From Paenibacillus macerans (GTDB lineage: Bacteria > Bacillota > Bacilli > Paenibacillales > Paenibacillaceae), in the NCBI RefSeq assembly GCF_023715465.1, contig NZ_JAMBOE010000001.1, positions 620,001 through 684,000 on the forward strand: DNA of 64,000 nucleotides. Reading direction: 5' to 3'. A program made the translations under genes and the position numbers. The stretch's first letter is position 1. The number at the start of each line of letters is the position of its first letter. The notes below the pieces were generated by a model. It searched no databases. It was not told the origin of the DNA and worked only from the letters and a program-made list of their open reading frames with translations. Shown here piece by piece: positions 24,893-33,606 of this stretch.

Positions 24893-26332
24893 TTACGCGG
24901 TTTTGGCCTGCTCCGCCGGGGTTTCACGTTTTCCTGTCACGCTTTTGTCCCCCCAGCTCTGTCGGGTCATCGTACCCCAGGAATTGTTGTTACGCATAAA
25001 CTGGATATGCCCCTGAATACGCCACAGTCCTCCGAGCTGGGCATAGCCGAAAAATTTGAAAACCGAAAAAAGGAGCAACCGGCATAAATCCGACAGCTTG
25101 CTGAACCGCTTGAAAGCCAGTTCCTCCAATAGCAGCGCGCCGATGCTGAGCAAGTATCCGCTGAGGAAATTAATCGCCCAGAACACGGCCAAAATCCGCC
25201 AATGGGTCATATCAAGCATCGTATACCCGATGAGGGCAAGCAGCCCCGTAATCTTAAAGTAAGGATTCAGCGCTTCGAAAATGATGTTGTAAGGCATCGT
25301 CAAGAGCCCCATCACCTTGTATCTCGGATTGAAAGCCATGTCGAAATTTTCGATCATATTTTTCAGGTTTCCACGTCCCCAGCGTTTGCGCTGATTGGAT
25401 AAAATCCGGTACGTGTCCGGGGCCTGCGTCCAGCATACCGCCTCCGGGCAAAAGGCGATCCGGTACTTCACCTTGTTCTCCAGCATATAGCGGTGCAGCT
25501 TGATGATGATGTTCATGTCCTCGCCGGGGTAACCGCCCCGGTAGCCGCCCACCGCAGTGACGTAATCTTTGCGGAAGAGGCCAAACGCCCCGGACACGAT
25601 GATCAGTCCGTTTATCGAGCTCCAGCCGATGCGGCCGCCGAGGAACGCCTTCAAATATTCCGTGGCTTGGAACATCGGCCACATTTTACGCGGCAAGGAA
25701 ACCTGCTTCACCGCGCCGTTTTCGATCACGCAGCCGTTGGCAATCCGCACGTCGCCGCCGATTGCCACCGTCTCCTCCGGATTTTCCATGTACATCCGGG
25801 CCATCCGGATCAGCGCATCCTTCTCCAGCAGCGAATCCGCGTCGATCGATGAAATAAGCGGATAATGCGACAAATTGATCCCGGCGTTCAGCGAATCCGC
25901 TTTACCGCCGTTGGGTTTGTCGATGACGTACAGGTGCGGATATTGCGGGTTATGGTACACCGCCGTAATCGGCTGGCAGTCGATCGTCTGGCGAATGTCC
26001 GGATTCGCCATCGGCTCAAGCCCGAATTCCTCCCGCAGCACCCCGAGCGTATTGTCCTTGGAGCCGTCATTGATGACGATGACCTCGTACGTCGGATAAT
26101 TCAAAGTCAGCAGACAGTTGACGTTTTCGATGACGGTGAGTTCTTCGTTAAACGCCGGAACGAGCAGGGAAATCGGCGGCACCAGCTCAGAGCCGGACAG
26201 CGTATTGTATTTCGAATACGCCGCGCGCCGGAAAATCGTCATAATTTGGCGAAACGAAAAGCCCATGATCGAGAAATAGATGAGATTGACCGTCATGACG
26301 TAATACGTGGCAAACAGCCCGTAGATCAGCAA
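24893..26332 (-). CDS. processive family 2 glycosyltransferase (polysaccharide synthase)
   Basis: 479 residues. Membrane segment at the N-terminus, cytoplasmic GT-A domain, then three or four C-terminal membrane spans. Motifs of processive synthases are complete: VPAFNEE and INDGSKDNT for the donor, DAD at 164-166, GED at 270-272 and QRKRW at 314-318, as in hyaluronan, chitin, PNAG and cellulose synthases. No PilZ domain is present, so no c-di-GMP control is visible. It probably polymerises and exports a polymer containing an aminouronic sugar from the dehydrogenase downstream. The start appears to be TTG with AGGGA ahead; ATG at codon 13 is an alternative. Confidence 0.88.
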   Translation of the reverse strand: MLIYGLFATYYVMTVNLIYFSIMGFSFRQIMTIFRRAAYSKYNTLSGSELVPPISLLVPAFNEELTVIENVNCLLTLNYPTYEVIVINDGSKDNTLGVLREEFGLEPMANPDIRQTIDCQPITAVYHNPQYPHLYVIDKPNGGKADSLNAGINLSHYPLISSIDADSLLEKDALIRMARMYMENPEETVAIGGDVRIANGCVIENGAVKQVSLPRKMWPMFQATEYLKAFLGGRIGWSSINGLIIVSGAFGLFRKDYVTAVGGYRGGYPGEDMNIIIKLHRYMLENKVKYRIAFCPEAVCWTQAPDTYRILSNQRKRWGRGNLKNMIENFDMAFNPRYKVMGLLTMPYNIIFEALNPYFKITGLLALIGYTMLDMTHWRILAVFWAINFLSGYLLSIGALLLEELAFKRFSKLSDLCRLLLFSVFKFFGYAQLGGLWRIQGHIQFMRNNNSWGTMTRQSWGDKSVTGKRETPAEQAKTA

Positions 26333-26339
26333 AATATCC

Positions 26340-27533
26340 CTAAGCAGTGGAATCCCCCCTAACCGCCGCCACTTGACGGACCGGGCGCGTTTCGGAAGCT
26401 CCGAAATACCGGTCGTACAGCAGCTTCATTTTGTTGAAATCGACCATTTGGTCGAGTCTTTGGTGTTCATGTTGCTGCCGCATCGTTTTTTCGACTTGCT
26501 GCATGGCCGCCTCGCGTGCATCGCCGGAGCCATGCTTGGCGATCTGGCACAATGCCTCAAAGCCGTCTTCCCCTAAGGCCGCCAGGCTTTCAGCGCTGTT
26601 TTGACGCACCTGCCAGTTGGTGTCCTTTAGAGCGTTCCGCAAGAGCGTGATGCTGCCGGCCGCTTGCAGCGAGCCGAGCGATTTGGCGACAGCAGCGCGA
26701 ACTCCCGCGCTTTTGTCCGCCATCAACTCGCGGATCGTTTCGTCTTTCATCTCCGTACTGGCTTTTAAATACAGCTTCACGGCCTCCGCACGGATGTCTT
26801 CCTCGTCCGCCCCGACGAGCCGTCCCAGCGCCGGCGCCGCTTCGGGGACCGCTTGTCCCCACATGGCCACCAAAGCGACTTTGACCAGATCCTTGTTTTG
26901 CTCCTCCAGCAGCTCGGGGAGCAGCCTGCTGATATCAAGGCGCGTCTCCATCACAATATCGGCCGCCAGATGGTGGATCGGCTTGCCGTGGCGAAGCAGA
27001 TACCGCAGCATGTCCTTTAGCTGCTCGGGCTGCTCCGCGCATTTCGCGATCGAGCGGGCGATCACGATGCTAAGCGGGCTATACCGCTGGCTCTTCAACA
27101 TCTCTAGCAGCCGCGGCACCGCTTCGGCCGCCCGCATCCCGCCCAGGCGGTAAGCGGCGGCGATCCGCCGGCCGTAGAACAAGCTGTCCAGCAGCTTGAT
27201 ATCGTCGGCGACGAAACCCGCATCATAACATAGTGCGATCAATTTAAGCTGCAGATCTCCCCTGAACTGCTCGATCCACTCGATCACCCGCTGCTGGATC
27301 ACCCGCTGCTCCAGGCGCCCGAGCTTTCCGGGCGGCAGCCGCAGTGAGTTTGCACCGCTTAAATGCGTCTGAATATAGGTGAAATAATCTTGATGTTTTC
27401 GCAGATACATGTTCGTTTTGCGCGTGATCCGCAAATGCTTGATTTTCAAGTAAAACAAAAGCGCGATACCTGTGCCGATCAGCCCCAGGCACACGTAAAT
27501 GAAATAGATAGCCAGGGTAAGATGCTGAGCCAT
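26340..27533 (-). CDS. HEAT-repeat membrane protein of the EPS operon
   Basis: 397 residues. One N-terminal membrane span (about 7-29) followed by a cytoplasmic alpha-solenoid: repeated helix pairs such as RLGGMRAAEAVPRLLEML, LVKVALVAMWGQAVPEAAPAL, AGVRAAVAKSLGSLQAAGSI and WQVRQNSAESLAALGEDGF are HEAT/PBS-lyase-type repeats. It lies 7 bp ahead of the glycosyltransferase gene, so the two are made together; a scaffold for the synthase is the simplest idea. No catalytic motif is seen. Confidence 0.75.
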   Translation of the reverse strand: MAQHLTLAIYFIYVCLGLIGTGIALLFYLKIKHLRITRKTNMYLRKHQDYFTYIQTHLSGANSLRLPPGKLGRLEQRVIQQRVIEWIEQFRGDLQLKLIALCYDAGFVADDIKLLDSLFYGRRIAAAYRLGGMRAAEAVPRLLEMLKSQRYSPLSIVIARSIAKCAEQPEQLKDMLRYLLRHGKPIHHLAADIVMETRLDISRLLPELLEEQNKDLVKVALVAMWGQAVPEAAPALGRLVGADEEDIRAEAVKLYLKASTEMKDETIRELMADKSAGVRAAVAKSLGSLQAAGSITLLRNALKDTNWQVRQNSAESLAALGEDGFEALCQIAKHGSGDAREAAMQQVEKTMRQQHEHQRLDQMVDFNKMKLLYDRYFGASETRPVRQVAAVRGDSTA

Positions 27534-27581
27534 AAATTCCTTTTCCTCCTTTGGATTGCTTCATCTGCGGCCCTTTGCCTA

Positions 27582-29825
27582 TCAATCCGGCAAACTATTA
27601 TAAAATGCCTGCAGCGCGTAATATCCGGATTTCAAGTGTTCGGTATATTTCACCGTTTCCCATGCGGGCCACACATATTTCGGATAGTTTTCCAGTTGAA
27701 GCACTCCTTGCCGGCTTCCGGACCCGGCGGTCCCTTTGCCCGCGCCGGAGCCTACAACCTGCCCGCTTGCGCGGTCCACGACCCACGGCACGAAGGTGAT
27801 GCCGCTTGTCTTTGTCGTGCTGAAGGTCCGGTCCTTTTTCAAAGGCCCATAATCAACCACCTGCAGCGAGCTGGGGTCGGCAAATCCGAGCAGCATCCAA
27901 GGGATGCGCAGCTCGATTTCTTTGCCGCTGTATTGCCATGAAGTCAGCGAATCGAAATCCTTGCTGCCCCGGTCCGACGTGCCGCGGGTCAGCTTCCCGA
28001 CCGTCATATCCTGAAAAGGATGGGCCGTGCGGGTGTCCGGCGGCGTCATCGTCAGGCTGACCGCCAGCTTCCAGGGCTGGAACTTCACCTTTTCCTCCGC
28101 GGTCTGATTGTCCAGCATCCAATAGCCGTAGCGGCCGTAGAGCCGGCGGTGGAAATCGTAGCCGGGCGCGGTCAGCACCTCGGTTTCATCGTCGTTGCCG
28201 ATCATGATGAGCCCTTCAAGCCCGTCGCTCAGCGTTTGGCCGGGGAGTTCGGCAACCGGCTGATCTCCGCCAGGCTGCGTATCCGTTCCAAGCGCGATTT
28301 GCCGCGTCTTCGGATCAAACGGCTCGCTTAGCGTAAGGCCCACGTAAACGTAAGCCTCGTCATGCGTCACCCTGAGCCTGTCGATGCCGGGTGCGGGCCG
28401 GTCCCAGGCCTGCACTTCCCCTTCCGGGAGCTGATCCCAATCGTCCAGCTTGCCGTCGATCGTGATCTCGTCCTCCTTGCCGGGGCCCATCGACGTGAGG
28501 CCGAACATTTTTTCGTTGGTCAGCACGTTCAGCCAATAAGAACGGCGGTCCTCCGGAAGCTCAAACCGCATCGTGTTCCACGTTTTTTTGAACCATTCAT
28601 CCTGCCACATGAACAGAATCGCGCCGGCGTATCCGGTATCGTAAATGTCTTTCGTCAGCGAGACGTCGATTTCTCCCTGCTCCTGCTCGTTATGCCCTCC
28701 TTGGTTGCGGCCGCTGCGGCCGAGATGGGATATACCGAGCGAAGAAGGCACGCCGTATTCCGTGACCATGACGGGAATGTCCTTGTAATGAGCCTTAAGC
28801 TCCTGCAAATAGGCTTTATACGTGTTGTAATCGCCGTTCCCGTCCGGGATCGTCTCCAGCGTCTTGTCCAGATGGAAGAAGTCCGGATAATAGGGATACA
28901 CGTGGTAGGCCGCAAAATATCCAGCCTCCCAGTTCAGCGGCTTGATGTGGGTCGCGTCGACGCTGGCCAAATCCTCTTCGAACAGCGGTTCGCCGGGATG
29001 CTCCAGCACGTCGGTCGTCACCCAGTTGGTAAACGTCATCGGATGCCCCCATCCGTAAGTTTGCTCCTGCCGGGCCGTATCGTCGACGAGTTCGGCCAGC
29101 CAGCTTTCAAAGGGACTGGCTTCCTGCGTCGCTCCGAAATATTGCCCTTGGTACGGCTTAACATCGGCATGCTTGCGGTTGGTGTTGTCCACCATCTCCG
29201 GATCCCATTCGGTGCCGATATGCCAAGCCATCAAGTAGCGTCCGGCGTTCGCAGTGTATTTGCCGCCCGATGTGCCGGGCTGAACCGGGATGTTCAAATC
29301 CCCGTAGACGGCTTTGACCGCTTTTTCAATTTCTTTGTGAAAAGCTTCCTTAATCCCCGGAATATACGCGTCCTGCTGTTCGATCAACTGCTCCTCCGGG
29401 GACCAGATCCCCTGAATGAAGTACAGCGGATCGTCTCCTTTGTCGCGATTGTATTTCACAAGCGCCTTGTAGAACACCGGGTTGTGAACCGTATAAATGC
29501 GGATGACGTTGGCGCCCATGTCGTCGATTTGCTTGAACCAGCGCAAATAGTCCTCTTCGGTAAGCGGGAATTCCCCGGGAAAATGGCCGGGAACCGTCGC
29601 TCCCAAATTCACGCCTTTGACGAACATTTTCCGCCACTGGCCATCGCCTTCGTAGGCCATAAATTGATCCTTTGAGGTACGGAATGTAAGCTCCGTCCCA
29701 TCCGAAGCCTTAAAGCTGTTAATAGGCGGCGGCAATTGCTGAAGCACCAGATAGATTCCCCCGGCGATCAGGACCGCCCCCAGCGCCAGCCAAACCGCCA
29801 GCCTTTTTCTCATTAGTCTTGTCAT
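27582..29825 (-). CDS. membrane-anchored glycoside-hydrolase-like protein with C-terminal CBM9-like domain
   Basis: About 747 residues. One N-terminal membrane span, then an outside TIM-barrel domain resembling GH2/GH5-type clan A enzymes: KGVNLGATVPGHFPGEFPL, NVIRIYTVHNP, MAWHIGTEWDPE (candidate acid/base Glu206) and IPVMVTEYGVPSS (candidate nucleophile Glu356). From about residue 470 a CBM9/DOMON-like beta domain starts with ITIDGKLDDWDQLP. First gene of the EPS operon; probably modifies, cuts or anchors the polymer. The frame opens with GTG at 29843 inside a GAGGTGAG site, so ATG at 29825 or 29813 is more likely. Exact family not assigned. Confidence 0.7.
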   Translation of the reverse strand: MTRLMRKRLAVWLALGAVLIAGGIYLVLQQLPPPINSFKASDGTELTFRTSKDQFMAYEGDGQWRKMFVKGVNLGATVPGHFPGEFPLTEEDYLRWFKQIDDMGANVIRIYTVHNPVFYKALVKYNRDKGDDPLYFIQGIWSPEEQLIEQQDAYIPGIKEAFHKEIEKAVKAVYGDLNIPVQPGTSGGKYTANAGRYLMAWHIGTEWDPEMVDNTNRKHADVKPYQGQYFGATQEASPFESWLAELVDDTARQEQTYGWGHPMTFTNWVTTDVLEHPGEPLFEEDLASVDATHIKPLNWEAGYFAAYHVYPYYPDFFHLDKTLETIPDGNGDYNTYKAYLQELKAHYKDIPVMVTEYGVPSSLGISHLGRSGRNQGGHNEQEQGEIDVSLTKDIYDTGYAGAILFMWQDEWFKKTWNTMRFELPEDRRSYWLNVLTNEKMFGLTSMGPGKEDEITIDGKLDDWDQLPEGEVQAWDRPAPGIDRLRVTHDEAYVYVGLTLSEPFDPKTRQIALGTDTQPGGDQPVAELPGQTLSDGLEGLIMIGNDDETEVLTAPGYDFHRRLYGRYGYWMLDNQTAEEKVKFQPWKLAVSLTMTPPDTRTAHPFQDMTVGKLTRGTSDRGSKDFDSLTSWQYSGKEIELRIPWMLLGFADPSSLQVVDYGPLKKDRTFSTTKTSGITFVPWVVDRASGQVVGSGAGKGTAGSGSRQGVLQLENYPKYVWPAWETVKYTEHLKSGYYALQAFYNSLPD

Positions 29826-29853
29826 CGGATTTTGAGTTCTCACCTCGCCGTTT

Positions 29854-29901
29854 TTATAATGCCGGTTCTATCGTCAGATTCCCAGCCAGTGTCTTAAGCA
29901 T
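29854..29901 (-). CDS. possible 15-residue leader ORF of the EPS operon
   Basis: ATG behind GGGAGAACAA, encoding MLKTLAGNLTIEPAL and ending 29 bp before the membrane-anchored hydrolase gene. Its start overlaps the stop of the 27-residue ORF upstream (ATGCTTAA), a sign of coupling. Too short to prove by sequence alone. Confidence 0.3.
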   Translation of the reverse strand: MLKTLAGNLTIEPAL

Positions 29902-29977
29902 TTGTTCTCCCAGGCGTCAGCTTGATCCGACAATGATTTGCGGCCTTTTCTATGCAGGTGATGAACAGTATGGCCAT
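29894..29977 (-). CDS. possible 27-residue leader ORF of the EPS operon
   Basis: ATG three bases after a strong GGGAGGTG ribosome-binding site, encoding a peptide that begins MAILFITCIEKAANHCR. It lies in the untranslated leader of the exopolysaccharide operon and overlaps a 15-residue ORF. It could be a regulatory leader peptide, or chance. Confidence 0.35.
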   Translation of the reverse strand: MAILFITCIEKAANHCRIKLTPGRTNA

Positions 29978-30491
29978 CCACACCTCCCTCTCAAATTACT
30001 TCTATCATTAACCAAGTTGACCTCTCATGTAACTAGGCTGATGGAAGTATTTTACTTTGTAGGCCCGTCTGGGCCCGTTTTCCGGGATGCGGTTCGCCCC
30101 TTCCATTTTCCCTGCCGGACGATTCCGTCAATAATAGACGCGCAAAAAACTGCTAGGTTTCGGTCGATTTTTACACCGTTTTCCATAAAGGTTACAAAAT
30201 TGATACCAAAGTCATATCTAAAAATCGCATATTGACGCGGTTTTTTGCAGTTTCAGAAAATTACAAGCCGTGTCAAAAAAAGCTTCCCTGGTCCCAGGCT
30301 AGGCCTAGCGCTTTTTCGTGTTTCCCGGAAGCGAAACTTCGTCATGAACGAAGTCCTTGGCTGGTGACTTATTTCCTAAAAACTCGCACCTTTTCAGGGA
30401 ATATTTTCTAAATAACTTCCGAAAATAAAACGCTTTCAAATATTTTTTTGCATGTTTTTCACGAATGTTTTCAGTCTCAAGCGCTGCTCCC
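29978..30491. other. upstream region of the EPS operon, no gene seen
   Basis: AT-rich intergenic DNA. A GGCCC/GGGCC hairpin lies near 30061-30075. No c-di-GMP riboswitch or clear sigma-A promoter could be recognised. Open frames here have no family resemblance. Confidence 0.5.
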
Positions 30492-30508
30492 ATTGGAAAT
30501 ATTCAATA
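30492..30508. repeat. extra ATTGGA-type palindrome next to element F copy 2
   Basis: ATTGGAAATATTCAAT is a lone, imperfect unit 88 bp before the first unit of the four-unit element. Confidence 0.6.
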
Positions 30509-30579
30509 GATTCTGCCAGAATCCCCCGTTCTACATGGCCCTGGGTGACAGGTTTGCACGGCCCTAAGAGTACGCCCTA

Positions 30580-30762
30580 ATTGGAAATATTCCAATAGAA
30601 TTGGAAATTGAGCGAAAAATACAGCGGCTTGATTGGAATATTTCCAGTAGATGAGGCTCGGCAGGCACAAAACGGACGATTTGAGCGAAATCTATTGGAT
30701 ATTTTCCAATGAGACTTCCAAATCGTGTTCGATTTTCGACAATCTATTGGATTTTATCCAAT
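30580..30762 (-). repeat. four-unit palindromic intergenic element, family F, copy 2
   Basis: Units start at 30580, 30632, 30694 and 30746 (steps 52, 62, 52), e.g. ATTGGATATTTTCCAAT. The copy is inverted relative to that at 20.56 kb. The first spacer, AGAATTGGAAATTGAGCG, matches the complement of the last spacer of copy 1, and the central spacer carries GGCTCGGCAGGC and GATTTGAGCGAA like copy 1. It lies between the uvrX cassette and the EPS operon. Confidence 0.8.
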
Positions 30763-30819
30763 GAGAGGTAGGGGGCCGACTGGCCCCGGGGGAGTTCTAG
30801 CGCTAAAAAGGGTGATTTT

Positions 30820-31293
30820 TCATTTGGATTCATTTGCTACTCGGCCAATAATTTCTTGAATATATTTTTTCAACCGGACACTGATTTCCGAACGCATAAC
30901 ATCACGAGTCATCCCAAAACGCTCCTCATATCCTCGACACAGAAACCGGTGATACACGATCAAATCCGCATGTTCGTCACTGATAATCTTTATGTTGCGT
31001 TTGGTCAATTCACGTTTTATATCACGCATGTCTTTGCTTATTTTGTTCATGATCGCTTGGCCGGTTGCTAGATAAAGCTGTTTTAAGAGGTTAGAGCTGC
31101 GCTCAATGTCATCTACGCTCTTTTGTACCATCGTGAGCATGTAAGGTAATAAAATGCAGTCGCGGATCATAATGAACTCCTCCGTTGTGGGGCGAGACGT
31201 CTTTTTTGGGTCATTTCGGCTTTCATATTGCTCTTGATGCTCGGTGAGCAGCATCTTTGATTTCCACCGCTCATTACCGTCCAGTTTGCTCAT
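30820..31293 (-). CDS. uncharacterised protein coupled to UvrX
   Basis: 157 residues, mostly helical, charged and without signal or membrane segments. The centre (MIRDCILLPYMLTMVQKSVDDIE) and C-terminus (RLKKYIQEIIGRVANES) look conserved-type, but I do not recognise a named family. Its ATG overlaps the uvrX stop by 4 bp, so it is translated with the Y-family polymerase and, by position, may be a partner or regulator of it. It is longer than and unlike the YolD proteins often found with such polymerases. Confidence 0.7.
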   Translation of the reverse strand: MSKLDGNERWKSKMLLTEHQEQYESRNDPKKTSRPTTEEFIMIRDCILLPYMLTMVQKSVDDIERSSNLLKQLYLATGQAIMNKISKDMRDIKRELTKRNIKIISDEHADLIVYHRFLCRGYEERFGMTRDVMRSEISVRLKKYIQEIIGRVANESK

Positions 31294-32546
31294 TTGTAAT
31301 GACCTCCTATCTGTTCCGCTCGTTCTCTTGCTACTCCGGCCGGTAATAAAGAGGATGCCCGCATAATAGCGGCGCTGCCAAATCGATCCTTAATTTTATC
31401 AGTCGCTCTTTCCAACCCGTAAGCTTTCTCCCGGTCCTCGAATAACGTAAGCTGATAGACGTTATCGTCCACCAACTGAGTGAGCGAAATATGCAGGTGG
31501 CTTACGGGCATACCATTCCAATATTTATAAAATATTCTGAGCGCTGCCGCCGCCACTTCGTGAGAAAGCGACGTAGGTTGCTGCAGCGTTACCTGCCGGC
31601 TAAACCCTGTAGACCGCTCCCCGTCAGTCTCCGCTGCACCCACTGTCACCACTTGGCCCATATATCCATGTCTCCGGCTGCGGCGGCAGACCTCTACGAC
31701 AAGCTCTAAAAGGACAACCTCAATATCTTCAAGCTTTCGATAAAGGCTGCTTCGCAGCGCCTTGCCATGGCTAATCGATTTCAATTTGTTGCGAATACTC
31801 GGCACGACCGGACTGGGATCGATGCCCCTCGCCGTCTGCCAATAGTACTCCGCTTGAATATCGCTTTGCTTTCCCATCTCCCAACGCATACGCCGTTTGA
31901 ATTCGGACAATTCCAACCGTGCTATGTCACCAATCGTATTTAATCCCATTCTCATAAAATGGCGGGACATCCTCGAAGCCACCATAAACATTTGGTGCAC
32001 GGGCAGCGGCCACAAAGCAGATTCAATATTGTCAAAGCCGAGTCTGAAGATCCCTTCAGGCTTCTTTTTAGCGAAATTATCCGTGGCCATCTTGGCTAAT
32101 ATTTTTGTTGGTCCAATTCCGCAGCGAGTCCAAACTCCGGTCGACAGCAGCACACGAGATTGGATTTGTCTGGCGATTTCTTCCGGAGAACCAAAATATG
32201 CGGTTGAGCCGGTAATATCGAGAAATTGTTCGTCAATGCTGTAAGGTTCAACCTGATCAGTAAACGACTCGAAGATCTCAGTAATAAATAAGGATATGGT
32301 AATGTAGGTCCGCATTCTCGGTCGAATAACGTTTAAATCCGGGCATTTTGCCAGCGCCTCACCTACCCTTTCAGCCGTCGTCACCCCACGTGACTTGGCA
32401 ACTGGGCAAGCTGCGAGAATGATACCTGACCGACGCGCAGGATCGCCTACGGCTACCGGTTTATCTGTTAGCTCCGGATGAGCAGCCTTTTCGATAGAAG
32501 CGTAGAACGATTGGCCGTCGACCAGAAAAATCGTCCGTTCAGGCAT
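31290..32546 (-). CDS. uvrX: Y-family DNA polymerase, UvrX type
   Basis: 418 residues of the DinB/UmuC superfamily; error-prone lesion bypass. Catalytic acids are in FLVDGQSFYASIE (Asp9) and YSIDEQFLD (Asp-Glu). The little-finger region ends with QLTLF near residue 365, a sliding-clamp binding motif, so it should act at the replication fork. UvrX-type proteins are common on Bacillus phages and plasmids as well as chromosomes. Two LexA-like boxes upstream suggest SOS induction. A small unknown protein follows in the same operon. Confidence 0.88.
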   Translation of the reverse strand: MPERTIFLVDGQSFYASIEKAAHPELTDKPVAVGDPARRSGIILAACPVAKSRGVTTAERVGEALAKCPDLNVIRPRMRTYITISLFITEIFESFTDQVEPYSIDEQFLDITGSTAYFGSPEEIARQIQSRVLLSTGVWTRCGIGPTKILAKMATDNFAKKKPEGIFRLGFDNIESALWPLPVHQMFMVASRMSRHFMRMGLNTIGDIARLELSEFKRRMRWEMGKQSDIQAEYYWQTARGIDPSPVVPSIRNKLKSISHGKALRSSLYRKLEDIEVVLLELVVEVCRRSRRHGYMGQVVTVGAAETDGERSTGFSRQVTLQQPTSLSHEVAAAALRIFYKYWNGMPVSHLHISLTQLVDDNVYQLTLFEDREKAYGLERATDKIKDRFGSAAIMRASSLLPAGVARERAEQIGGHYK

Positions 32547-32663
32547 AACTCTTCACCACCTGTTTGAGCGTTTCCGCCAGCGTCCCCCGTTCGGAAGGTT
32601 TCACGAGAACATCCCCTCTTTCGTCATGTCAATTCCTAGATAGTTATAGAGGCACCTACCGTC

Positions 32664-32707
32664 AGAACGTTTGTTCTTATTATATTCATAATACGAACAA
32701 ATATTCG
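32664..32707 (-). promoter_or_regulatory. two LexA (DinR) boxes upstream of uvrX
   Basis: AGAACGTTTGTTCT (32664-32677) and CGAACAAATATTCG (32694-32707) fit the B. subtilis LexA box CGAAC-N4-GTTCG with one or two changes each. They lie 120-160 bp before uvrX and point to SOS control. Confidence 0.7.
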
Positions 32708-32752
32708 TGCATTCAACAGGTTTATGCTGGATAATTTGGCAGGATGACCGGC

Positions 32753-32806
32753 GCAAAAAAAGCCGCCTCCAAAAGCCTCTCGGACATTTTGGAAGCAGCT
32801 TCGTTT
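32753..32806 (-). terminator. terminator after map
   Basis: Fifteen-bp stem AAGCTGCTTCCAAAA / TTTTGGAGGCGGCTT (G-U pairs allowed) with seven T following on the minus strand. Confidence 0.85.
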
Positions 32807-32859
32807 TCCCATTTTCGGGCCGCTTTAAGCACAAGTTCAAAAAGTCGGGTTTTCAGGAC

Positions 32860-33606
32860 CTATTGGGCAGTTAGAACAAGCGGCCCATCCGGCATAACCG
32901 CGATCGTGTGTTCAAATTGAGCCGACAACTTGCCGTCGGCCGTGCGCGCCGTCCACCCGTCGTCATCGATCATAATCCGGAACGTCCCTTCATTGATCAT
33001 CGGCTCCACCGTAAACACCATGCCTTCCTTGAGGCGGATGCCCTTGCCGGCGACGCCAATATGCTCATAGTTCGGCTCTTCATGCAGGTTCCGGCCGACA
33101 CCGTGCCCCAGCAGATCGCGCACGACCGAAAACCCGCCTTCTTCCGCGTGCTTCTGGATCGCCGAAGTCACGTCGCCGAGACGGTTTCCGGGAAGCGCCT
33201 GAGCGATCCCGAGGTCCATGCATTCCTTCGTAACCTTCATCAGCTTCCCGGCTTCCGGGCTGATCTCGCCTACGGCGTAACACCAGCACGAATCGCCGAA
33301 CCAGCCGTTGTATTCCACCACGATATCAAGCTTAAGCAGATCCCCGTCCTGCAGCGGGCGGTTCGAAGGAAAGCCGTGCGCCACCACATCATTGACCGAA
33401 GCGCATGTTTCCGCGGGGAAGCCGTTATAACCTTTCGTAAACTGCTTGCCGCCCAATTTGACGATCTGTCTGGCGACAAAATCGTTGATTTCCTGCGTCG
33501 TGATGCCCGGCTGAATCAGCTTCGCCACCTCGCGGTGGCACTCGGCTACGATTTGGTTCGCGGGCTTCATCTCTTCAATTTCTCTCGGCGATTTCAAAAT
33601 AATCAT
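32860..33606 (-). CDS. map: type I methionine aminopeptidase
   Basis: Removes the initiator methionine from new proteins. 248 residues with the five metal ligands in place: LKLDIVVEYNGWFGDS (Asp, Asp), LLGHGVGRNLHEEP (His), VFTVEPMIN (Glu) and SAQFEHTIAV (Glu). It lacks an N-terminal zinc finger. Many Bacillales have the main map in the ribosomal-protein cluster and a second copy elsewhere; position next to a TetR gene suggests this is the extra copy. The ATG taken has GGAG eight bases ahead; the GTG at 33615 overlaps the RBS. Overlaps the TetR gene by 32 bp. Confidence 0.93.
   Translation of the reverse strand: MIILKSPREIEEMKPANQIVAECHREVAKLIQPGITTQEINDFVARQIVKLGGKQFTKGYNGFPAETCASVNDVVAHGFPSNRPLQDGDLLKLDIVVEYNGWFGDSCWCYAVGEISPEAGKLMKVTKECMDLGIAQALPGNRLGDVTSAIQKHAEEGGFSVVRDLLGHGVGRNLHEEPNYEHIGVAGKGIRLKEGMVFTVEPMINEGTFRIMIDDDGWTARTADGKLSAQFEHTIAVMPDGPLVLTAQ

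Noticed and set aside
28362..29675. 437-codon open frame on the + strand opposite the EPS glycosidase-like gene
   Set aside because: Antisense shadow; arginine- and histidine-rich, no RBS, no known domain.
29978..30491. c-di-GMP riboswitch ahead of the EPS operon
   Set aside because: None of the conserved GEMM segments could be found on the transcribed strand.
30820..31293. YolD-like protein next to uvrX
   Set aside because: Too long and without the YolD core; described as unknown instead.
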